Assembly (NCBI GenBank): GCA_030248065.1
Contig: JASAMV010003795.1
Coordinates: 1-64,000, forward strand
Direction of reading: 5' to 3'
DNA length: 64,000 nucleotides
From: Rhynchonema sp. JSB1_4
Lineage: Eukaryota; Nematoda; Chromadorea; Monhysterida; Xyalidae
Part shown: piece by piece, positions 47,501 through 58,185 of the stretch
Position numbering within the stretch: position 1 is the first letter of the stretch
How the letters are laid out: every line of letters starts with the position of its first letter
Notes under the pieces: model-generated
What the model saw: the letters and a program-made list of their open reading frames with translations, nothing else
Told to the model about the DNA's origin: nothing
Database searches by the model: none
Translations under genes and position numbers: made by a program

Positions 47501-50500
47501 CCGGTTTCTTGACATTTTTTTTTCAAATCAAGGACTCACCCCTCTAACGAGCTCCCCGACCATTCCATTCCAGTTGCCGTTCGTGTCCTTCGACCCGTAG
47601 GACTTGTCCTTCACCGTGTGGATTGTATAGTTGAACTTTCGGATTTTGGAGATCTCCTCGAGTACGTCGATGCAGTAACCCTCGTATTGGTCGTTACCGT
47701 ACAACGTCTTCTCGGTCTGTTTCAGCATCACGAACGGCTCCTCCTGAAAATTCAGGGAAACTGAGAATAGGTAAGCGAATTTGGTGTTTCAATCAGTGAT
47801 TGAGAAACGTACCAAAATTACCGTAACCCTTAGCGTTTTATTCTCTAATGTTTCAGTGGCTTCTAGTAGTGCCACCTCGTAGCTGCGCGTTACGTTCAGA
47901 CCACCATTGGTGGACCACATGCCGAACTGAAAAATGTAAACTTTTAAATTAAAAAAAACACAAAATATTGAAATATTGCACACACCTCCCGAAATCCCTC
48001 CCTCGAATGTTCGATCACAGTCAATTGGTAGTCCATCCTTTCACCACCGTTATCCAGCACAACTCTGCCCGTTGTGCCGTTGATTTCAGTCTGTGGGTGG
48101 AATTTTCGAAACGGTGTAAAAGTCAGCTGGGCGTAAAGGTCGGCGTAAAGTTCGGTCGAAAGCTCGGTCGGCGTAGCTCTGTGTAAACGTGAAACATTGC
48201 CTGTTATTAACGTGGAATGTTTCAAGTTTACACCGAGGTCTATCACACTGAGCTGTCGACCGAGCTTTCCACCGACTTTTAGACCCAACTGACCTTTACA
48301 CCGGTTCGAAAATATCACCCCATGAAACATTAGATATAGGCAATCGTGTGAGGACTCTCGGTTTCTACGGTACTTTCTATCAATAACCAACCAATTTGAG
48401 CATGTTCATGAAAGTGCTGCCATTCCTCCAGCCCTGATTCGAATTGCAGTCAATCGGTGTCGCACCGATCTCTGATTTTCGCAGTGCGGCAGCCACAAAG
48501 TTCACAGAATCGAGCATAACGGCGAAAGCGGTCTGAAACACTTGGATGTCGAGAGCGTTGCGTTTAGAGTGCTCATTTATTCAAACGTGAACCATATTAT
48601 CGTGAGTGTTCAATTTACTCAATTGCTACGTATACGTATGTACATATGTACATAATTTATATATTCAGTGCAACTTCATGCAACTACTATGTAGTTATGC
48701 TAATCGGTAAGGGAGATTGCAGTTTGAAGTAATTGAACTACAAGTGTTCGACAACACCGAACAAAGTCAGTCCTTCTTACATGCACCGTTGTGAACACTG
48801 TTTCGCGCACACCAATTTTCAACGTTGTGCCCAACATCTGCAGATCGTGTGTATCAAGAACATACATACATATGCAAATAGAGGTAATTCATTGTCTAAA
48901 AAAGCCAATTCAAAAGCTTGAAATCAAACATGTGCGCATGCAATCCAGCCTCCAAGCCCTAATCATATCAGCCGGTTTTGAAGCTTGAAGCCAATAACCT
49001 CATCAAACACCCCAATGATAAAGCAGAACAAAAAACTTCAGAACTGAAAGTCTTCTAGTGTCCGAGCATTACCCGCCAATCTTACATTTTGGCCATAGGC
49101 ATATTGCTGAATATGTTAGATTAATTGCCATAAATTGTTAGATGAGTTGTGATTGTGAATGATAAATGAGTTACAGTAGTTAGTCAAATATTGTTTAAAT
49201 CGAAAACATTTGAGCAAAGGAACTGTAGTGGTATTACATGATGATTAAAATAATAATAAACATGTAAAAATACCGGCACATTAGCGACCGGCAGGAACAT
49301 GGTTTTGTCTCCGTCTGGTCTCGATTTTTGATCCGATTCAAATTGTTCAGTCAACTCCGTTAGTTCCTCTTGTGTTTGCTGGATCAGCCGAAGACCAGTC
49401 ATGTTGCAGGTGGTCTTTTCGTTGAAAGTCAGGTCCAGCGTGTATAAGTCCTTAAAATTTTAATGTTGCTTTTGCTTTTTGACAATTTGGGGAATTATAC
49501 GGAAATATATAAACAGCACAAAACTGACCAAATTAGTGAAAAAATAATGATAATAATTGACGAGCATGTCGAAGTCGTTTGCCTGCTCCATGAATTTCTG
49601 CACGGTAGCCAATCGAGCATGAATGACCATGCGTGTCTCCTGTACATGTGTACAATGTTGTGCAATAAATTGTGACATGAAAAATACTGCTACGCAATAT
49701 TGCGATGTTATGTTGTGCAATATTGTGATGTAAAAAATAGCACTACGCAATATTGCAATCAATGTCGTTCAGTATTCTGGCATGAAAAACACACACTCAA
49801 CTATTGCGATTAATGTTGTGCAATATTGCGACATGAATAATAGTGATGAGCAATATTTCGAGGTTAAAAAACATCACTGACCTTTAACGTGTGTTTGATC
49901 TCCTTGAGCAGTGGACCGAAATCGTTGCTTTCAGGCAGCTTGCGAATCCGAACATCAAGCGGCATTTTGATATCGGTCGATAACTGCATGACTGCTTGCA
50001 GGTCGAGCAAATCTGCAACATTCAACTTGGCGTTGAAATGTTAATTCTTTCTGAAAAAAGAAATCTTCAGGTATGCCGGAAATCAATGCAACCCAGAGTC
50101 GAACCTGTGATGTTTCAGGAATTTGACATAAAAGTAAACAAGGTGCATCCGGGTGTGTGTGTGTGGCGGTAGAATAAAGTGCGAATGGGTGAATTTTGCG
50201 TTGTGGAAAAAACTTTATAACCCCCTGTTATAAGCATTGCAAAAGGACCCCATTCCAGCACTGAGTTGGAACAGGTTAAGAAAGGAAGAAAAAAATCGCA
50301 ATTGTATATACCCCTCTAACAACTGATGTTTACGGTGCAAAAAATTTGTTCCCTTAAATGTACGCAGAAACACCATAAACTCACTTTCGATAATACTGGT
50401 CGCGACTTGATCGCCTAGGAACACATGTCAATGAAAAGAAATGGTGAAAGCATCCTACAAAAACAAGGTTTGTACGGAATAAGGCCTAATCCACACAACA

Positions 50501-51320
50501 TCAACAGCACAATCAAGTCCTAGTCGAGTCCTGGTCGTCAAATCCAGCCCCCAACCAACTTCCACCATGCTCGTACAGTACCATCATCGATGACCATCCG
50601 TAGTACCCAATTGTGTCCGCCACAGCTTGACCGATGTCGTACGGTCGCGGGTACAAATTGATGGAGAACTCGGAATAGGATTTGGGCAGCAGGAGCTGTC
50701 GCTCCATCACTGTCATCAGGTGGGGAATCTCCTGCAAAAAGAAGGTGGAGAATTTCATTGTCAACAATTTCTGAGTGATGTTTCAGAGTTTCTTTTTATG
50801 ATCAAACCTTCAAATCGCATAACGACTGCGTCTGTGACATGGCTGGTTCGCTGCTCGGCCCGAACACAGCTGATACACCTTGTTCGAACAGGCTACATGC
50901 TGAAAAGGGAATCCTCACGAAATGTTTAATGGGACAAAAGCCACAAACTTTTTTAACAAACAAACTAATTCATAAAAACGCCAAATGCAGGTCACCAACT
51001 CTGTCTGTAAGCCATCAACGAGTCAGGTCCATCCAACAGCACCACCTTCGATGTCCATTCCGTGTACGGATCGTCTTTGTCCAATTGTCTCACTGCGTAC
51101 TCGAATGCAACGCGATGGATAATGTCCGTTAGCTCGAATATTCCACCTGGTAAGCGATGGGGGTAAAGTGGTAAGATTTCCGATTTGACACATGCGTTTC
51201 TACTTCATGTGAAGCATCAAACCAACCTAGTTGAACAACGGGAGGCACTGCTGAATACACACGACCAATTGTGAAAAGAACGCAGGCCAAAAGTTTGATT
51301 ATAAACGGCGGCGTCCACAT
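44531..51320 (-). CDS. Ionotropic glutamate receptor B (kainate/AMPA class)
   Basis: Twenty-one exons, 5' to 3': 51320-51227, 51146-51000, 50899-50808, 50731-50560, 50414-50385, 50012-49882, 49639-49529, 49450-49274, 48532-48392, 48090-47986, 47926-47813, 47743-47540, 47474-47308, 47144-46973, 46623-46541, 46466-46328, 46266-46162, 46103-45983, 45918-45752, 45283-45179, 44878-44531; 2925 nt, 974 aa. Signal peptide, amino-terminal domain, S1 ([27 protein letters not shown]), M1, pore SLMQQGSD, canonical [11 protein letters not shown]2 with GST and LMESA, M4 ([11 protein letters not shown]...) and a 115-residue His/Pro-rich tail. Several exon lengths (204, 83, 139, 105, 121) equal those of receptor A, while one A exon (336) is split here into 167 and 172. 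Five donors are GTTGGT. It is a glutamate-gated cation channel by family. Confidence 0.95.
48093..48325. mobile_element. Foldback MITE in receptor B intron 9
   Basis: TTTTCGAAACGGTGTAAAAG (about 48102-48121) is inverted near 48290-48315 (CCTTTACACCGGTTCGAAAA), and AAGCTCGGTCGGCGTAGCTC pairs with the part near 48250-48280. The left arm begins 3 bp from the exon 10 splice acceptor. A shorter relative is at 56968-57035. Confidence 0.75.
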
Positions 51321-51395
51321 AGTTTAGATTATTTGTACAATTTAGTCTTTTGAGCTGAAATCGGTCGACTATGTACTGTAATACATGAAAAATAC

Positions 51396-54300
51396 CTACT
51401 TAACGTCACGAAGCTTAACGTAGTTCAAACGCTGCCGAAAGCCATATGCGTCATAAAAGGGATCATAAATAAAGCCACAATTCCTGGCCTGGTTCCAGCG
51501 TCCATAAAGCCAGGAATCATAATTGTACGACAAGGTGTACCTACAAAAACACATGCGGACAAAAATTAAAAAAAACAAACAGACGTTGTTTGCATACGAG
51601 TACGCACAACGGGTCAATAATACATCAAATGCACTTAATATCTTGATGTCAATGTTGGTACACGCTGGTTGTTCATTTGGTATAACTCACAAGAGTGGTG
51701 TACTTGGGCCCCAAAATTGTACATCAAAAACACCTGGGGCTGGTTATCAACCCAATACCCTGACCCCCACAAAGGTACACCAGTCCGCCGCCGCCGGTGC
51801 TACTAAATCGAGTGAAACATGCCGTGCTCACAAGTGCACGCAATAGAGCACCCAGTGCCTGTGCGGTTCGGCGTAATCTAGAACAATATGGCATGACTTG
51901 AACCACACGCAGGTAAACTTGCTTGGGGAGAGGAGTGCAGCAAGCCAAGCTTGTTCTAATACAGGATAACACCATCGGCTAGCAGCGTCGAAAATGCGGT
52001 TTGATTTGATCCGCGAACCAATTCGTCAGCAAATTACAACAGACAACAAGCGGTGCATGTACATATGCCCAATCAGGCGCCATTGTGATCCATTAGGCAA
52101 ATTGGTTTGGGTTCGAAAGAGGACTTTCTGTGATTTGAACGCGAACTTAACTACGTATTCACTGCATGGTGCAGCAGTGGGTATACACAGGTATATGTAT
52201 AGTTGCTTTGCACATTTGAATTAGGCATGGTCGGAATCTGTCCATAATAATGTTTGTTGACAGCTGAGACAACAGAAAATCAGATTTTGATCCAGACATT
52301 TTTCAGATTTGTCGTGTACGTGTACTATTCAGAAGTGACGGATTTTTACGGAACTTTACGGAATTTTACGGTCCACAACTATGCATACGTGATAGATTAT
52401 TCAATGGTAACAGCAGTCATCTTATGAGCTGGTGATTTTGATGTTTTCTAATTCGACTCAAACAATGAGCCCGGGAAGCCAGTTTCCAATTTTATGCCTG
52501 TATGGCTAACGTGCTCATGATATGATCCAAAAGGCCTAATGCATGACATGAAAACTTCTGACATGTGACCGGCCCACTTGGGTGGCATACAAATTTCAGC
52601 TAAATGACTGCTGTCTTACCGTATAGGTTTAGATGTCTGGACATTATATTTGGGCTGTTTTTTATATCCGATTATAACGCGAAATATGAATATGCTGTGA
52701 GGCTGAAACCGACATGGCTGTCACTTACACACAAGCTGCTCGCAGATGTTCCATTGCCGACATTGTGCTAACTTTGTCACGCAGTTTCACGATTCTGCAA
52801 AAATGATGGTTTGCGGTCATTAGCATTCTCGTGACACTAGATTTGCCAAGGACAATACCGCGCATCCGGGCGTATACCCGGATATTGGCATCTTGATTTT
52901 GTTGAATACACACATGATGCAAAATATTCAGTGGTCTTGCGGTTTTGCATTTTAAAACAATTAGCTATGTACATAAACAGAATTATGTATTCTGTGCGGC
53001 AGATTGCCGTGAGTTGAGATGATGTTGAAATACGCTACTCAATAAGCATTTTTGGTTTACGCCCAAAAACAGTTGGCCACACTTAACCAAAGCTCAAAGA
53101 TAAACCATATAATGGCACTAAAAGTGTTGTAGAAAATTGGGATTGATGTATATACGGCATCGACATGGTAATTCCAAATTTCATTAAAATTGTCACGTGA
53201 AATAAACGTCAAAATTTAGGTACATAGTGTGATGTTTTGAAAAAGTCGTTAATTTTTCATCTTGCATCTCATTATTTTTTAAGCCGATCTTTTATATTTA
53301 TAGAATTTATGGCCCTGTGCTGTTGTAGATTCCTCATGACAATCAAGCAAATAATGTCGGTTTATAACACCGGTTTTGCATCATAGGTTCTGGCCACTCA
53401 AGCTCTTTTCGACAACAAACAACAGTTGTTAACGCGTTTCAAGCCCGGCAGTCGAAAGTCCACATCTGGGCCCGCGGCACGACATGTGGGCACCTGACCA
53501 TACGTTACGGACAATACGTCACTCATATTTCGGAAATTATAGGACGAGAACTTATCCTCGTTATTTGGTGCTATAGATCCAAATACGTCAGACAGCAAGG
53601 ACCTAAGAAATGCAGAATACGGGCACCTACTAAAATGACATAGTCAGCTTTGTCACTGTCTGAGAGAACTTATATTTTGTGAAGTGTAAAGTAAACATTT
53701 GAAACTGAAGCAATGGTAATGATAGCCAAAACATAGATGATCAAACTTGGTAGTTTTTCTGTGCTCTCACGTGCAAATTTTGATGAAATTTAAACATGGT
53801 GTGGCATGTTTAAAAATGACCTGAACCAAACAACGCCAAATTGTGAGTGCAAAGTGCTAATTTTCTCGGCTCCAGCTGTTGTGCCTGCCATCATGCTCAG
53901 TTCAGTGCACAAACCGCCGCTACGATTATGAATAGCACCTAACTAACTGTGTGCCGTTGATCTTGGACTCCCAACTCGTTCATAAGAGCCTCAAAGGTTG
54001 CAACAAGTTTCATTGGCCTTGGGCTCTGGCCAGAATCTTAGGGAAACAAGTCATGACGCGCATCCTTCCGGTTAGATACACACCGTGTTAGGCACCTTTC
54101 TGTCAATATTGGTGCTATATGGCCAATTTTATAGCGTTGTCATCGCATTTATGTTGAGTGGGTTGGTTTGAAAGTTTATGTAGCGTTGTGAGCTGCCAAA
54201 GCTAAACTCTGAATTTAATGTGACTAGTGTGCTGCCAGTGAAATCTCTGCTCGTACGCCACACAAAGATTGTTGAGGGTATCGCAGAATTCCCTGAGATT

Positions 54301-54564
54301 TACGTAATATGCAATATTTTAGGTACTGATACCAGAGAAAGCGGGCTTGAATTCGGCTCAAGTCGAATAACCGACCGGGTGGTCTATCTTTGACGCGGCG
54401 ATCGTTGCGAAAGAGAAAAGCAGAATACAGTAGACTTTGCTTGAGGTTCCCGTGACCGTCTGCCTAAGTGTATCGATAGTCATAGTCATGCACAGAAGAA
54501 CAGCTAAAACAACACACCAGAGACCGTAAACTGGCAGAAACGGAAAAGTACTAAAACCGTCCAT
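51396..54564 (-). CDS. Tentative small gene of unknown function
   Basis: Proposed exons: 54564-54518, 53602-53513, 52794-52729 and 51540-51396, total 348 nt, 115 aa. Phases agree at all joins and donors are GTGTGT, GTCCGT and GTAAGT. The last two exons are the best supported: IVKLRDKVSTMSAMEHLRAACVY and YNYDSWLYGRWNQARNCGFIYDPFYDAYGFRQ form tyrosine-rich, structured-looking text ending at a stop. The first exon starts MDGFSTFPFLPVYGLW; the alternative longer frame is strongly hydrophobic (VVLAVLLCMTM). I do not recognise the family. Three cysteines would remain. The first two exons may be wrong, and the whole model may be a decayed gene. Confidence 0.3.
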
Positions 54565-57500
54565 TACACGTAAACGACGCTGAAACAATCCTATCACTGT
54601 CACAAACTGGTCTCCTTGTGAGAATTCATGTGGTTTTTGTGTCTACCCGGAGTTATTGGTCAGAATAAGGGGTTTGTATTCCCTGGACCAAAAAAACCGT
54701 TCAAAAGTTTCTTTCATGGCTTTTCAATGTTTCTATTTTGAAAGTTTATGGGGCCAGAATATGATGCAAATACGGTAAGAACCCGACAACACGTCACTGA
54801 AGCATTCCAGGCCTACCAGAGGTTAAAAAGAGAATAAAGTTTATTGTGGCACCATAAAACCGCAAAAAACTGGGACGGGGAGCGTAAAATACATCTCTGT
54901 TTTACGCACCGGTGAGACGCATAAGTCACGCAAAGTCAAGTGCGTCATTCGCCAGTTCATGGAGGAAAAGGACGTTTTTCGATTGGAAACTTTGATGTCT
55001 CAACAGATCATCTTACCAGTTAGCGCGGGCGAAATTAATGTGAGGAAATATTCGAAGTTTCTGTGCTCAAATTGAAGACTCCAGAACTAAAGTATGAGAT
55101 CCAGGCTGAAAAAACCGATCTGAACTTCTAAGCAATCAAGAGAGCCTTCCAAGTTCATCACATGCTCGAGTGCACTGAGCCAAACAATAGATTGCAACCG
55201 GTCAAGCGCATTGTCACTTCGTTTACTTTTTACACGTTTTTTGCGAACGATAAGAGAAGTCAAATGTGACCGAAATGAACCATTTCTCTCCATCTCTCTC
55301 GCAAAAGTTGCGCGCGCGCGTCACAGAGGGACCTCCCAGGTCGCTCGGGTCCGGCATCCAGTCGAATTTCTCTGGTACCCAAAATATTGCATATCAACTG
55401 TGAAAATCGTAAACATTTGTGATAACCCTCGACAACCGTGTTTAATCCCAAGCGTTTGAACCGAGATTTTAGCAAAAGCAAAGCGACTAAAGTGATAAAT
55501 TAAGGGTGCTTATTCTCATAAAGAGACTGTGCGCGCCTGATGATGATAAGATCAAACATCGGCACATGATGAAAGAGTCACAGGAGTTCTGTTTTTATCA
55601 TTCGCGTGTCCTTAAAGGAGAGAAATTTTAAAAATAGAAAACCATGCGCATGCCTGCTTTCAATAGTCTCGCATTCGTCTTTTTTTAATAATATCAGTCT
55701 GCAATAGACTGCTATGATGGTCTTTAACGAAGAGCGAAAGGAAACTCCTGGCGTTCTTCTCCGTTATATACAGTACCTACGTCACCGTTGTTTGGCACAA
55801 GTCACACACGCACCATGACAGCAGAGCAGTAATGAAACTTTGATTACCACTATGTAACGTGAGTTTCAACGTATAGAAATGCTAGACACCGGATAGCCGA
55901 TAGGCACCGAAAGGTTCCCACATGACCTGGGATAGTCCACTCTCTTACCGTGTCCACCGCCTGATGCCTATATAGGACGGGTGACCAATTTTGTTAGGCG
56001 TAGGCGGTGAGACAACATTATTCAGAAAAAGTGAGAAACAGTACCCAGAAACAGTCTCAGCTGGTACAAGGAAAAATAATTAAAGATGAGTCGAATCAAG
56101 CATAAACATGAGATCATATTTTGTGTTGTTGCGAATATTGGAAGTCAGAAATACATACACCAATACGGAACGAAAATAGAACGGGTAGTACTTTTGCTGG
56201 CTTGTACCCTAGCCAGATATGTTTACCGAAAAAAGCACTGTGCACGTGTGCAGATGGTACTAAAAAACTTATTATTCATTATAATGCAGGACGCTGATAC
56301 AGGGGCTGGTGGGGCACCTAGCCAACCCAACACTGGTTGGCATCGGAATTTTATAATCAGAGTGATTTTAATTTGACACAGTGCAAATGGCATTGGTAGC
56401 GGACTAAAACAGCGAAAATGGACATTTATGTTTTTTGTTTTCTTGTTTTTTAACGCAGAGATATCAAGTTTGACACAATTCATATCTGGTGAGAACCCGC
56501 TAAGTCCCAAGTTCAGACACACAAAAACGCTTCATAAATAGTTTTTAGACGCTCGGATTTCGTGGTGCCATCGGAGCACCCGGCAAGATGTGAACTTATT
56601 TCGTAGAGCCTACGTGTACTGCGGAGCCATAAAAATGACCGATAGGCTGACGTGATACTACGAGACCTGGGACGGCTATCGTTCCACCATTTGATACACT
56701 GTTGCAATGTGTGTCTCGCACAAAATAATCGGAAAACAAAAACCGACTTGGAAACAGACTGAGTCTTGCTGAGACGGAACAAAAAACTTGTTACTATTCT
56801 CGGTTACCATCTGGGGGATCCAGTGACGGAGTATCCGGAACCAACATGACGCTGCAGCTGGAACCCTGCAATCGGGCGAAACACCCGAAAAACAGGCACA
56901 GTGTCCGAAACCCTACAACCGAGTGGAATATTCGACAAATAATGTGTTGCAGACCTCAAGGGGAATTTGCGAAACGGTGAAAACGTCAGCTGGATGCAAC
57001 GGTCGAACTGACTATTACACCGTTTCGAAAATACAACCCTCATTTTTATGTGCACTGCTCTTCGGATAATCGGCCTTTTTTCTCATATTCCGTCGTGTGG
57101 TGCCCAACCGTGCACATTTTCCGAAAGGAAGAATATTCCGGAAATATGTTCTGTCGCGGGATATTCCGTCCGATTTCAGGGTTCCGAATATTTGTGTCCA
57201 TTAGCAATACCATTTGGGGGCGGCTGTATGAATCGTAGTCTTACTCTGTCTTCGTTGGCTTCCGTAAAACCAACGAGCCCAGACTTCCTGTTTGAATTAC
57301 AAATTTTCATATCACTGCAATATTTTGATGGGGCACACGCTGATATCCATGACAATACGCATTGGTGTGGATACCAGGATGGCTTCGTGCGCGTAACCAA
57401 ATTAAAATATGAGTCCATGGTGGTTCGCAGTGGCAGAAACAGAGGATGCTGTGCAAGTATTCTCACAAATGCACGTGTGAAAGGAAAGAATGTGCACAAT

Positions 57501-58185
57501 CGCCAATAGCGTCTCATGTGCGGTATTTTCGGAAGTGTCGAGCTGAGGGGGAGTTACCCACGTTTGTTTCTACACCAATATGAGAGGGAATGCTATTTGC
57601 ACCTCTTGTCAGCTCAATAGCAACCGCAGTGGGTGTGTGATTACAAGCGTCTTCCACAGACTGACCCAAACCCTGGTGCAAACAGTGTGCCTGCTGCTTG
57701 CCAAGTCTCGTACGAGAATAAATTTCAAATTTTGATAACAAGCGCATGCGAAAGCCTGGGTGAAACAAATGGAAGTTTCAACTTTTTTGGCAAAACGATA
57801 TGTTGAGGTATAAGAACTTTCACTTTTTTATCCGGCAATATTTATTAGTGTTTTGTAAAGCAGACAAGCACCCAATCTGGCGAAGCACTGAAGCCCCGCA
57901 ATGACAAAAACGCAACAACGTATGGTGTTTTCAAATAGAGCTCCGATTAAGACATTTAGCTGAACATAATACACCAAAGGCATGGGAGTCATCTCACAAT
58001 GTTCCTCGATTAATTATTTATAAAGCACCCACAGTTTAAAATATGAAGACGCGGTCGTGAGACGAACACGATATAACGAATGAAAGAGTTGCAATTGCAC
58101 TGTGATGTGAACAGAAAGCCCAAGGAAATAATAAGTGCTGCCAAATTTTTGTAAGGTGAAAAACCAAAAAAAAACTGTTCTCATA
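54565..58185. other. Gene-poor region
   Basis: No exon with a recognisable family in 3.6 kb. Frames at 57048-57509 (plus, 153 codons) and 57176-57517 (minus) overlap and at most one could be real; neither has a domain. A short inverted repeat at 56968-57035 (GCGAAACGGTGAAAACGTCA against its inverse ending TTTCGAAAATA) is a relative of the receptor B intron MITE. Confidence 0.4.
56968..57035. mobile_element. Short hairpin MITE
   Basis: GCGAAACGGTGAAAACGTCA pairs with TGACTATTACACCGTTTCGA with a loop of about 25 bp. It shares CGAAACGGTGTAA with 48102-48118. Confidence 0.6.

Noticed and set aside
57048..57517. Novel gene of 153 aa (plus) or 113 aa (minus)
   Set aside because: The two frames overlap on opposite strands, show no domain, splice partner or signal peptide, and neither can be preferred.
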